Part shown: positions 27,313 to 36,977 of the stretch, piece after piece | Layout of the letters: the number at the start of each line of letters is the position of its first letter | Position numbering within the stretch: position 1 is the first letter of the stretch | Assembly (NCBI RefSeq): GCF_004367745.1 | Contig: NZ_CP037993.1 | Span: 5,456,001-5,520,000, forward strand | Length of the DNA stretch: 64,000 nucleotides | Source: Herbaspirillum huttiense | GTDB lineage: Bacteria > Pseudomonadota > Gammaproteobacteria > Burkholderiales > Burkholderiaceae_D | Direction: 5' to 3' | Made by a program: the position numbers and the translations under genes | The notes under the pieces: generated by a model | What the model was told of the DNA's origin: nothing | Database searches by the model: none | Seen by the model: only the letters and a program-made list of their open reading frames with translations

Positions 27313-28641
27313 ATGTCCAGCCAAGACCAAACGCATCCCTCCGGCCTGTCGGCCTACTGGATGCCCTTCACTGCCAACCGCAACTTCAAGGCCGCGCCGC
27401 GCATGCTGGTGTCCGCCGAAGGCATGCACTATCGCGACGATGCCGGCAACGCCATCCTGGACGGCACCGCAGGCCTGTGGTGCGTGCCGCTGGGCCACGC
27501 CCATCCCAAGATCGTGTCGGCCGTGCAGAAGTCCGTGGCCACGCTGGACTACGCGCCTTCCTTCCAGCTCGGCCACCCGAGCGCCTTCGAACTGGCCGAG
27601 CGCCTCAAGGCCTATACCGGCAATCGCTTCGCCAACGTGTTCTATACCGGCTCCGGCTCGGAAGCGGTCGATACGGCGCTGAAAATCGCCCTGGCCTATC
27701 ACCGCGCCAAAGGCAACGCCACCCGCACCCGCCTGATCGGCCGCGAGCGCGGCTATCACGGCGTGGGCTTCGGCGGCATGTCGGTGGGCGGCATCGGCGG
27801 CAACCGCAAGACCTTCAGCACCGCGCTGCTGCCGGGCGTGGACCACCTGCCGCACACCCACAACCTGGAAAAGAACGCCTTCACCAAGGGCGAGCCGGAA
27901 TACGGCGCGCACCTGGCCGATGAGCTGGAACGCCTGGTCACCCTGCACGACGCCTCCAACATCGCCGCCGTGATCGTGGAACCGGTGGCCGGCTCCACCG
28001 GCGTGCTGATCCCGCCCAAGGGCTACCTGAAGCGCCTGCGCGAAATCTGCACCAAGCACGGCATCCTGTTGATCTTCGATGAAGTCATCACCGGCTTCGG
28101 CCGCCTGGGGACGCCCTTTGCGTCCGACTACTTCGATGTGGAACCGGATATCTTCACCACCGCCAAGGGCCTCACCAACGGGGTGGTGCCGATGGGCGCA
28201 GTGTTCGTGAAGAAGGAGATCCACGACGCCTTCATGAACGGTCCGGACGGCATCGAGCTGTTCCACGGCTACACCTACTCCGGCCACCCGCTGGCCTGCG
28301 CCGCCGGCCTGGCCTCGCTGGAGGTGTTCCAGACCGAAGGCGTGCTGGAGAATGCGCAAGCCGTATCGGACTATTTCCAGGAAGCGGCGCATGCCCTGCG
28401 CGGCCTGCCGCATGTGATCGACGTGCGCACCATCGGCCTCATCGCCGGCATCGAGCTGTCCTCCATTCCCGGCCGCGTCGGTGCCCGCGCCTATGACGCC
28501 TTCGTGCGCGCCTTCAATGACGGCATCCTGATTCGCGTCACCGGCGACATCATCGCCCTGTCGCCGCCGCTGATCATCAACAAGCAGCAGATCGACGAAC
28601 TGTTCGGCAAGCTGTCGGCCATCCTCAAGACCCTGGCCTGA
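27313..28641 (+). CDS. bauA: omega-amino acid (beta-alanine):pyruvate transaminase
   Basis: 442 aa class III PLP aminotransferase. The PLP lysine lies in [10 protein letters not shown], with the preceding [13 protein letters not shown] and [10 protein letters not shown] motifs; N-terminal YWMPFTANR and [13 protein letters not shown] are typical of the omega-transaminase group (BauA). It converts beta-alanine or another omega-amino acid plus pyruvate to the semialdehyde plus alanine. The ATG at 27313 is chosen; an in-frame GTG at 27304 is possible and neither has a clear ribosome site. It is followed by the semialdehyde dehydrogenase and controlled by the divergent MocR gene. Confidence 0.9.
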   Translation: MSSQDQTHPSGLSAYWMPFTANRNFKAAPRMLVSAEGMHYRDDAGNAILDGTAGLWCVPLGHAHPKIVSAVQKSVATLDYAPSFQLGHPSAFELAERLKAYTGNRFANVFYTGSGSEAVDTALKIALAYHRAKGNATRTRLIGRERGYHGVGFGGMSVGGIGGNRKTFSTALLPGVDHLPHTHNLEKNAFTKGEPEYGAHLADELERLVTLHDASNIAAVIVEPVAGSTGVLIPPKGYLKRLREICTKHGILLIFDEVITGFGRLGTPFASDYFDVEPDIFTTAKGLTNGVVPMGAVFVKKEIHDAFMNGPDGIELFHGYTYSGHPLACAAGLASLEVFQTEGVLENAQAVSDYFQEAAHALRGLPHVIDVRTIGLIAGIELSSIPGRVGARAYDAFVRAFNDGILIRVTGDIIALSPPLIINKQQIDELFGKLSAILKTLA

Positions 28642-28676
28642 TCCCCTTCACCCAAGCAATGACGCAAGAAAGATTC

Positions 28677-30170
<1,494 letters not shown>

Positions 30171-30179
30171 ACAGGATCA

Positions 30180-30206
30180 ACGGCATGAAATTTTCATGCC
30201 GTTTTT
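30180..30206 (+). terminator. rho-independent terminator after mmsA
   Basis: Stem ACGGCATGAAA/TTTCATGCCGT followed by TTTTCTTT, 10 bp after the mmsA stop. Confidence 0.92.
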
Positions 30207-30744
30207 CTTTGGCGGGTGCGTATCATGAAGGGCCTGTCCCGCCCTGCCCAGACGGTGTTGGTGCAGAAAACGTCAGGCACGGTGCAGAAACGATCAGCCA
30301 TCCCCAGCCCGCAGGAAGTCAAATGCGGGCTTGCACCAAAAGCAGCAAACCTTAGAAAACCAGACCGTCGTGGACGACCGGTGGAGACACACCGGCAGCA
30401 CGGGAGAACGGCAAACCACATTTGGAGACACGCTCTGCGGAGCGGCAGGAGGAGCCCCATGACGGCTCACGCCATGCGGCGCAAAGGCGCGCCGCAACAG
30501 CGTTTATGGCTTGTCACGTCCCGTATTGCAGCGACTGCGCAAGACGGTGCGACCCTGTTGACCCACCCTTTTCCGCCGGTTCGTGGCGGAGGATTCCACA
30601 CGTCCATGCAAATCATCCCTGCCCGGCTTTCCTTAGTTTTTCGGGAAGCACGGGCATGGAACTTGCGTTGACGGGCAGTACTGCAGCATTGCGCAATTCC
30701 ATGGATGTCATCTGTCAATCGTAAGCTTCGAGGGAGAAACAAGC
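30207..30744 (+). other. 538-bp gene-free leader upstream of ABC importer operon
   Basis: No convincing gene: the frame at 30216-30671 has poor composition and no family. The stretch holds two copies of the GTGCAGAAA element and several stems. These are TTGGTGCA (30258-30265) pairing with TGCACCAA (30332-30339), stacked on AGCCCGC/GCGGGCT (30306-30331); CCGGTG/CACCGG (30378-30395); TCCGCC/GGCGGA (30572-30590); and TGCCCGGCTTTCC with GGGAAGCACGGGCA (30620-30656). It may be a long structured 5' leader or contain a small RNA. A clear ribosome site (GAGGGAGAAA) precedes the next gene. Confidence 0.45.
30260..30277 (+). repeat. dispersed 18-mer element, copy 3
   Basis: GGTGCAGAAAACGTCAGG, followed 3 bp later by a degenerate second copy (30281-30298, GGTGCAGAAACGATCAGC). 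Confidence 0.8.
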
Positions 30745-31938
30745 ATGATCAGCCGTCGCAATTTCCTGAAACTGTCCGCACTGGCCGCACCCGGCGCATT
30801 GAGCTACCACGATGTGTTTGCCCAGGCCGAGAGCATTGCCTTCGGCTGTCCGGTGCCGATGTCCGGCCCCTTCGCCGCCAACGGCAAGTTCGCCGATATG
30901 GGCATGAAGCTGGCCCTGCAGAAATACGGCAAGGTGCTCGGCAAGAGCACCAGCTACGTCACCCTCGACACCGAAGGCAAGCCCGCCACGGCGGTACGCA
31001 AGATGCAGGAAACCATCGAGAAGGGCACGCGCTTCTTCGCCGGCGGCATCCTCTCCGGCGAAGCGCTGGCCATGGGCAAGGAAGCCGACAAGGCCGGCGC
31101 AGTCTTCATCACCACCGCCGGGGCCGACGAGATCACCGGCAGCGATTGCAACCGCGCCACCTTCCGCTGGTCGGTGCCGACCTTCGGGGCCATCGAGCAG
31201 ACCGTGCGTCCGCTGCTGGAGAAGCTGCCCAATGCCAAGCGCTGGTACACCATCACGCCGCAATACGTGTTCGGCGAAGGCCTGCTGTCGGCGGCCAAGA
31301 ACATCTTCAAGGAAAAGGGCATCGAGCATGTGGGCAACAGCTACCACTCGCTGACCGAAAAGGAATTCTCCGGCTATCTCACCAATGCCATGGCGGCCAA
31401 GCCGGACGTGCTGCTGCTGTTGAACTTCGGTTCGCAATCCTCGGACACGCTGCGCCAGGCGGTCAGCTTCGGCATGAAGAACAACTGCACCATCCTCATG
31501 GCCTGGGCCTCGGGACTGGAACAGTTCGAGACCCTGGGGGCCGATATCTGCGATGGCGTCTACTTCGGCGCGCAGTACTGGCACGCCATCGATTCGCCCT
31601 TCAACAAGGAGTTCGTCAAGCTGGTCAACGACAATCTCAAGATCGATCCCAATTACAGCCTGGCCGGTTCCTACATCTGTACCAAGATCATCCTGGACGC
31701 CATCATCAAGGCCAACAGCACCGATCCCAAGGCGGTGATCGCGGCCATGGAAGGCATGAAGTACGAGGGCCTGACCGGCACAGAGGAAATCCGCAAGGGC
31801 GACCACCAGGTCATCAAGAACTACTACCTGCTCAAGGGCAAGGCCAAGGCGAAGATGGCCAACAAGAATGACTATGCCGACATCGTTTCCTCCGGCAAGT
31901 CCTTCCTGCCGCTGGAGAAGACGCAGTGCAAGCTGTGA
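30745..31938 (+). CDS. branched-chain-type ABC transporter substrate-binding protein
   Basis: 397 aa periplasmic-binding protein of the LivK/AmiC (Peripla_BP_6) type. The N-terminus carries a twin-arginine signal SRRNFLK (residues 3-9) with a short hydrophobic stretch ending near FAQA. This implies export in folded form by the Tat system, as is common for this family. Core features are PVPMSGPFAANGKFADMGMKLAL and ITTAGADEITGS. It captures an amide, urea-like or amino acid ligand; specificity cannot be read directly. It is the first gene of the importer operon, separated from livH by a REP palindrome pair. Confidence 0.92.
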   Translation: MISRRNFLKLSALAAPGALSYHDVFAQAESIAFGCPVPMSGPFAANGKFADMGMKLALQKYGKVLGKSTSYVTLDTEGKPATAVRKMQETIEKGTRFFAGGILSGEALAMGKEADKAGAVFITTAGADEITGSDCNRATFRWSVPTFGAIEQTVRPLLEKLPNAKRWYTITPQYVFGEGLLSAAKNIFKEKGIEHVGNSYHSLTEKEFSGYLTNAMAAKPDVLLLLNFGSQSSDTLRQAVSFGMKNNCTILMAWASGLEQFETLGADICDGVYFGAQYWHAIDSPFNKEFVKLVNDNLKIDPNYSLAGSYICTKIILDAIIKANSTDPKAVIAAMEGMKYEGLTGTEEIRKGDHQVIKNYYLLKGKAKAKMANKNDYADIVSSGKSFLPLEKTQCKL

Positions 31939-31978
31939 TGTGGCGTTGATGGGATGCTGCATTCCGGCACTCCCCTTT

Positions 31979-32087
31979 CCGTTCGGACTGAGTAGCCGCG
32001 TCAGCGGCGTATCGAAGGCGTGGCTTCCCCTGTATTGACGACGGCGCGCCTTCGATACGACCCTGCGGGTCTACTCAGTTCGAACGG
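31979..32087. repeat. REP-type palindrome pair between binding-protein gene and livH
   Basis: Left arm CCGTTCGGACTGAGTAG...TATCGAAGGCG (31979-32020) and right arm CGCCTTCGATAC...CTACTCAGTTCGAACGG (32047-32087) are inverted copies of one unit. They are able to form a long stem in the mRNA. The same unit recurs near 35.6 and 60.8 kb. Confidence 0.9.
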
Positions 32088-32131
32088 TGATTTGGCTTGA
32101 CTGAACTTCCTTGTTCTTCTCACGAGGTTCC

Positions 32132-32998
32132 ATGAACATCTATCTGCTGCAGATCGCCAATGGCGTGGGCATCGGCATGCTCTACTTCCTGCTGGCAGTG
32201 GGCTTGTCGATCGTCTTCGGCCTGCTGCGCTTCGTCAATTTCTCTCACGGTGCCTTCTTCCTGCTGGGCGCTTATCTCTGTTACGAGGCCACCAGCCGCG
32301 GCCTGGATTTCTGGTGGTCGCTCTTCATTGCCCCCGCCGCCGTGGGCCTGTTCGCCTGGGTGGTGGAGCGCTTCGTGCTGCGCCACGTGTACGCCCTGCC
32401 GCATCACTTCCACATCCTCTTCACGGTCGGCATGGCGCTGGTGATCCAGGAAGCGGTGATCTCGGTCTGGGGACCGCTGGGCAACAATGTCTCGCCGCCG
32501 GATCTGCTGCAGGGCGTGGTGATGTGGGGCGGCTTCGTCTATCCCAAGTACCGCCTCTTCGTCATCGGCCTGACCGCCGTCATGGCGCTGCTCCTGTGGT
32601 GGGTGCTGGAAGGCACGCGCCTGGGCTCGATCGTGCGGGCCGGGTCGGAATCGACCGAAATGGTCAGCCTGCTGGGCCTGAACATCCAGCGCATCTTCAG
32701 CCTGGTCTTCGCCCTGGGGGCGGCCACCGCCGGACTGGCCGGGGCGCTGGCCGCACCGATACGCGGGGCTGATCCCTTCATGGGGGTCGAGGCCCTGGGC
32801 ATCGCCTTCGTGGTGGTGGTGGTCGGCGGGCTGGGCAGCTTCTGGGGCGCGCTCATCGGCGGCATCCTGGTCGGCATCGTGCAGAGCGTGATGAGCACGG
32901 TCTGGTCCGAAGGGGCGCACCTGATGATCTACGTGGCCATGGCGGCGGTGATGCTGCTGCGTCCGAATGGCTTGCTGGGCCGGCCCGGCGCGGCCTGA
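32132..32998 (+). CDS. livH: LivH-type ABC permease
   Basis: 288 aa with about eight membrane helices. Family features are ANGVGIGMLYFLLAVGLSIVFGLLRFVNFSHGAFFLLGAY at the N-terminus (helices 1-2) and GGLGSFWGALIGGILVGIVQ near the end. The ATG at 32132 has GAGG upstream. It forms the channel with LivM for ATP-driven uptake of the ligand bound by the Tat-exported protein. The specificity of the system is not proven to be branched-chain amino acids. Confidence 0.92.
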   Translation: MNIYLLQIANGVGIGMLYFLLAVGLSIVFGLLRFVNFSHGAFFLLGAYLCYEATSRGLDFWWSLFIAPAAVGLFAWVVERFVLRHVYALPHHFHILFTVGMALVIQEAVISVWGPLGNNVSPPDLLQGVVMWGGFVYPKYRLFVIGLTAVMALLLWWVLEGTRLGSIVRAGSESTEMVSLLGLNIQRIFSLVFALGAATAGLAGALAAPIRGADPFMGVEALGIAFVVVVVGGLGSFWGALIGGILVGIVQSVMSTVWSEGAHLMIYVAMAAVMLLRPNGLLGRPGAA

Positions 32999-33023
32999 AG
33001 CCGCATTACGTCACCTGACGCCA

Positions 33024-33040
33024 CCTGACGTTTTCTGCAC
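33024..33040 (-). repeat. dispersed 18-mer element, copy 4
   Basis: CCTGACGTTTTCTGCAC on the plus strand (reverse complement of the other copies), 10 bp before the livM ATG. CACCTGACG occurs twice just upstream. Confidence 0.8.
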
Positions 33041-33050
33041 AGAGGCTTTC

Positions 33051-34049
33051 ATGAAACAGATTGCGCATTTCCGTTACACCCTGCTGGCCGCCGCCGTGGT
33101 GCTGTTGCTGCCGCTGCTGCTGCCTTCAGGCACGCTGGCCACCGAAGTGCTGGTGTTCGCCCTGGCCGCGCTGGGCTGCAACCTGCTGCTGGGCTATACC
33201 GGCCTGATGTCCTTTGGCCAGGGCATCTTCTTTGGCGTGGGCAGCTATACAACCGGCGTGGTGCTGCTGCAGCTGAAACTCGCGCTGCTGCCCGCATTGG
33301 CCCTGGCGGCCGTGGGCGGCGCGCTGGTAGCGCTGCTGGTGGGCTGGTTCTCGATCCGCCAGCGCGGCACCTACTTCGTGATGCTCACGCTGGCCTTCGC
33401 CCAGATGTTTTATTTCCTGGCCTATACCCTCAAGGATGTCACCGGCGGCGACAACGGCCTGCTGGACATCCCGCGTCCGCCGCTCTCTCTGTTGGGCTTC
33501 ACGCTGCTGCCGACCACTTCCTCGTGGCAGTACTACACGGTGGTGGCCATCCTGTTCGTGCTGGTGTTCTGGCTGCTGCAGCGCGTGGTCGATTCGGTGC
33601 TGGGCAAGACCCTGCTGGCGGTGCGCGAGAATGAAGCGCGCGCCTCGGCGCTGGGCTACGACGTGCGGCTGCTGAAGCTGGCGGCTTTCGTGATCTCGGG
33701 CGCGGTCACCGGTCTGGCCGGGGGGCTGCACGCGATGATGACCGGCGTGGCACCGCTGTCCAACATCGAATACCACACCAGCGAAGCGATCCTGGTGATG
33801 ACCGTCATCGGCGGCACCGGCAACCTGTTTGCCTCGGTGCTGGGCGCGAGCTTCTATGTGCTGGTGGGCAACTGGCTTTCCACGCTGTGGCCACGCTGGC
33901 TGATGCTGCTGGGGCTGCTGTTGATTGCGGTCAGCCTCTACATGCAGAAGGGCCTGTTCGGCCTGGCCGTGAAGTTGATCGATGCCGCGCGCGGCCGCAA
34001 GGATGACGCGGCGCAGGCCACCACCGTGACCAAGGAGAAGCACTCATGA
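33051..34049 (+). CDS. livM: LivM-type ABC permease
   Basis: 332 aa, about ten membrane helices. LGYTGLMSFGQGIFFGVGSYTTG is the LivM signature after helix 2. RENEARASALGYDVRLLKLAAFVISG forms the cytoplasmic loop contacting the ATPases. The ATG at 33051 has AGAGG upstream and opens with a short basic stretch before helix 1; the longer frame from 32967 overlaps livH. Its stop overlaps the livG start by 4 bp (ATGA). Confidence 0.92.
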   Translation: MKQIAHFRYTLLAAAVVLLLPLLLPSGTLATEVLVFALAALGCNLLLGYTGLMSFGQGIFFGVGSYTTGVVLLQLKLALLPALALAAVGGALVALLVGWFSIRQRGTYFVMLTLAFAQMFYFLAYTLKDVTGGDNGLLDIPRPPLSLLGFTLLPTTSSWQYYTVVAILFVLVFWLLQRVVDSVLGKTLLAVRENEARASALGYDVRLLKLAAFVISGAVTGLAGGLHAMMTGVAPLSNIEYHTSEAILVMTVIGGTGNLFASVLGASFYVLVGNWLSTLWPRWLMLLGLLLIAVSLYMQKGLFGLAVKLIDAARGRKDDAAQATTVTKEKHS

Positions 34050-34813
34050 GCCGCCCCATCCTGCAAGCGGTCAACGTCACCAAGCGCTACGGCAAGTTCA
34101 CCGCCGTCAACGGCATCACGCTGGACATCGAGGCCGGCACCGTGCATTCGGTAATCGGTCCCAATGGCGCGGGCAAGACCACGCTGTTCCATACCCTGAC
34201 CGGCACCACGCCCATCACCGAGGGCAGCATCCTGGTCGAGGGCGAGGAAGTGGCGCACCTGCCGGGCAATCGCCGGGTCCAGAAGGGATTGGCGCGCTCC
34301 TTCCAGGTGACCAGCCTGTTCCCCAACCTGAGCGTGCGCGAGAACCTGCGGCTGGCCGCGCAGGGGCGTTCCCCGCTGGCCGCACTCAATCCCTGGAAAC
34401 GTGCCGAACAGTTCACTGCCGCATGCACACTGGCCGATGAGCTGGTGGCGCGCCTGTCCCTGCAGGCGGTGGCGGAGCGGGCCTGCGCAGAACTTTCACA
34501 TGGCCAGCAACGCAGGCTGGAAGTGGGCATGGCCATGGCCGGACGGCCCAAGGTGATCTTCCTGGACGAGCCGACCTCGGGCATGGGCATCGACGACATC
34601 GCCGAGATGAAACAGCTCATCCACGGGCTGCGTCGTGACTATACGGTGGTGCTGATCGAACACAACATGGATATCGTGATGGATATCTCGGACCGCATCA
34701 CGGTGATGCAGCTGGGCCAGATCCTGGCGCAGGGCAAGCCGGCCGAGATCCGCAGCGATGAACGCGTGCGCCGGGCCTATCTCGGCAGCATGATCACGGG
34801 AGGCAAAGCATGA
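34046..34813 (+). CDS. livG: LivG-type ABC ATPase
   Basis: 255 aa. Walker A GPNGAGKTT near residue 38, Q-loop, signature LSHGQQRRLEVGMAMA (variant of LSGGQ with His at position 3), Walker B VIFLDEPTSGMG and switch His in IEHNMDIV. The C-terminal RVRRAYLG motif is typical of LivG. It overlaps livM and livF by four bases each, so translation is coupled across the operon. Confidence 0.93.
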   Translation: MSRPILQAVNVTKRYGKFTAVNGITLDIEAGTVHSVIGPNGAGKTTLFHTLTGTTPITEGSILVEGEEVAHLPGNRRVQKGLARSFQVTSLFPNLSVRENLRLAAQGRSPLAALNPWKRAEQFTAACTLADELVARLSLQAVAERACAELSHGQQRRLEVGMAMAGRPKVIFLDEPTSGMGIDDIAEMKQLIHGLRRDYTVVLIEHNMDIVMDISDRITVMQLGQILAQGKPAEIRSDERVRRAYLGSMITGGKA

Positions 34814-35514
34814 TCCTGCAAGTGGAAGACGTTCACGGCTACTATGGCAAGAGCCACATCCTGCAGGGCGTGTCGCTGCAGGTTGATGCAGGTGAAGTGG
34901 TGACCCTGCTGGGACGCAATGGCGCGGGCAAGACCACGACCTTGAAAAGTATCGTCGGCGTGGTGCCGCCGGCGCAGGGACGCGTGCTGTTTGAAGGCCA
35001 GCTCATCAGCGGCCTGCCCTCCTACAAGATCGCTGCACGCGGCGTGTGCCTGGTGCCGGAGCATCGCGGCATCTTCAAGCTGCTGACCGTGGAAGAGAAC
35101 CTGACCATGGCGGCGCGCAAGGAATCCGCATGGGGGCTGGACGAGGTCTACACCATCTTCCCGCGCCTGAAGGAGCGCCGCAAAAATGGCGGCGGCCAGC
35201 TCTCCGGCGGCGAGCAGCAGATGCTGGCCATTGCGCGCGCACTGATGACGCATCCGCGCGTGCTGATGCTGGACGAACCGGTCGAAGGCCTGGCGCCGGT
35301 GATCGTGGACGAGATCGTGGCGCAGCTGCGGCAGATCAAGGCGACCGGGATGTCCATCATCCTGGTGGAACAGAATCTGGAAGTGTGTACGCAACTGGCG
35401 GACCGGCATTACATCGTCGAACAGGGACGCATCGTCTACAGCGGCAGCAATGCCGCCTTCCTGGCCGATGATGGCGTGAAGGACCGTTATCTGGGCGTGA
35501 ATCTGGCGGCCTGA
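34810..35514 (+). CDS. livF: LivF-type ABC ATPase
   Basis: 234 aa. Walker A GRNGAGKTT near residue 38, LVPEHRGIF, signature LSGGEQQMLAIARALM, Walker B VLMLDEPVEGLAP and switch His replaced by Gln in VEQNLEV (normal for LivF). It heterodimerises with LivG. It is the last gene of the overlapping importer set, and REP-type repeats follow before the hydrolase gene. Confidence 0.93.
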   Translation: MILQVEDVHGYYGKSHILQGVSLQVDAGEVVTLLGRNGAGKTTTLKSIVGVVPPAQGRVLFEGQLISGLPSYKIAARGVCLVPEHRGIFKLLTVEENLTMAARKESAWGLDEVYTIFPRLKERRKNGGGQLSGGEQQMLAIARALMTHPRVLMLDEPVEGLAPVIVDEIVAQLRQIKATGMSIILVEQNLEVCTQLADRHYIVEQGRIVYSGSNAAFLADDGVKDRYLGVNLAA

Positions 35515-35525
35515 GTGACGACGGA

Positions 35526-35650
35526 GCGTCCTTCGATACGCCGCTGCGCGGCTACTCAGGTCGAACGGATCGGAGATGGGACTGCCAAGGAGTGATGGAT
35601 GCCCCTCCTCCCGTTCGTCCTGAGTAGGCCGAAGGCCGTATCGAAGGCGC
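35526..35650. repeat. REP-type palindrome pair between livF and hydrolase gene
   Basis: First unit GTCCTTCGATACG...GCTACTCAGGTCGAACGG (35528-35567) and inverted second unit CCGTTCGTCCTGAGTAGG...TATCGAAGGCGC (35611-35650). Same family as the element at 31979. Confidence 0.9.
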
Positions 35651-35680
35651 ACCGGCACCAAATCAAACAAGGAATCAAAC

Positions 35681-36940
35681 ATGGACATGAAAGCACAAGC
35701 CTCCACCCTGCGCATCGACGGCACGCGCCTGTGGGACTCCCTGATGGAACTGGCCCGCATCGGCGGCACCGCCAAGGGCGGCGTCTGCCGCCTGGCCCTG
35801 ACCGACCTCGACAAGCAGGGCCGCGACCTGGTCACGTCCTGGGCGCGCGCTGAAGGCATGAGCGTGGTGGTGGACCAGATCGGCAACATCTTCATGCGCC
35901 GCCCGGGCCGCAACAATGCGCTGCCGCCGGTGATGACGGGCTCGCACATCGATACGCAGCCCACTGGCGGCAAGTTCGACGGCAACTACGGCGTGCTCTC
36001 CGGCATCGAGGTGATCCGCACCCTGAACCAGTACAACATCCAGACCGAGGCCCCCATCGAAGTGGCGGTATGGACCAATGAAGAAGGCTCGCGCTTCGTG
36101 CCGGTGATGATGGGCTCGGGGGTCTTCTGCGGGGCCTTCACGCTGGAGCACGCCTACAACGCCGCCGACATCGACGGCAAGAAGGTGCGCGACGAACTGG
36201 AACGCATCGGCTATATCGGCGAGCAGGTCTGCGGCGATCATCCCATCGGTGCGTATTACGAGGCGCACATCGAACAGGGACCGGTGCTGGAAAACGCCGA
36301 TACCGTCATCGGCGTGGTGCCGGCGGTGCTGGGGCTGTCGTGGTACGACTGTACGGTGACCGGTTTTGAATCGCATGCCGGGCCGACCCCGATGGAAATC
36401 CGCAAGGATGCGCTGCAGGTATCGACCTTCATCATGCAGGAAGTAGTGGCCATCGCCAACCGCTATCCGCCTTACGGACGCGGCACGGTGGGCCAGGTGC
36501 AGGTGATGCCCAACAGCCGCAACGTGATTCCGGGGCAGGTGAAATTTTCCATCGACCTGCGCAACGTCAGCGAGGACTCGCTCACGCGCATGCATGAAGA
36601 CCTGCTGGCCTACCTGGAAGCGATGCGCAAGAAGACCGGGCTGTCCATCGAACTGGAGCGGGTCTCGTACTTCCCGCCCTGCCCCTTCCATCCGGATTGC
36701 GTGGACAACGTGCGCGCGGCCTCGGCCGCACTGGGCTACAAGACCATGGACGTGGTCTCCGGCGCGGGGCACGACGCCATCTATGCCGCACGCCTGGCAC
36801 CGGCAGGCATGATCTTCGTGCCCTGCAAGGATGGGGTCTCCCACAACGAGATCGAAGATGCGCGCCCCGAGCACCTCGAAGCCGGCTGCAACGTGCTGTT
36901 GCAGGCCATGCTGGCCAGCGCGGGCGTGGTCGCCGACTGA
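35681..36940 (+). CDS. M20-family Zn-dependent hydrolase (carbamoylase / beta-ureidopropionase-like)
   Basis: 419 aa. Metal-binding motifs of the amidase/hydantoinase-carbamoylase branch are GSHIDTQPTGGKFDGNYG (Asp bridging), NEEGSRF (Glu pair), EAHIEQG and a late HNEIE. ESHAGPTPME marks the dimerisation/lid domain. Members cleave N-carbamoyl-L- or beta-amino acids or ureides to amino acid, NH3 and CO2. Beta-ureidopropionase activity would yield beta-alanine for the upstream transaminase, but allantoate or carbamoyl-L-amino acids are alternatives. AAGGAA precedes the ATG. It is part of the importer gene run. Confidence 0.92.
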   Translation: MDMKAQASTLRIDGTRLWDSLMELARIGGTAKGGVCRLALTDLDKQGRDLVTSWARAEGMSVVVDQIGNIFMRRPGRNNALPPVMTGSHIDTQPTGGKFDGNYGVLSGIEVIRTLNQYNIQTEAPIEVAVWTNEEGSRFVPVMMGSGVFCGAFTLEHAYNAADIDGKKVRDELERIGYIGEQVCGDHPIGAYYEAHIEQGPVLENADTVIGVVPAVLGLSWYDCTVTGFESHAGPTPMEIRKDALQVSTFIMQEVVAIANRYPPYGRGTVGQVQVMPNSRNVIPGQVKFSIDLRNVSEDSLTRMHEDLLAYLEAMRKKTGLSIELERVSYFPPCPFHPDCVDNVRAASAALGYKTMDVVSGAGHDAIYAARLAPAGMIFVPCKDGVSHNEIEDARPEHLEAGCNVLLQAMLASAGVVAD

Positions 36941-36977
36941 TCATTGCATGAATTTGGATTGATGCAAAAAACTGAAC

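Noticed and set aside
30361-30460. Possible guanidine- or glycine-type riboswitch in the importer leader
   Set aside because: GGAGACAC-like repeats and stems are present, but I could not match the conserved core of any class I know. Only an unspecified structured leader is claimed.
30216-30671. 151-codon frame in the importer leader
   Set aside because: Arg/Pro-rich, overlaps the dispersed repeats and hairpins, and shows no recognisable domain; treated as non-coding leader.
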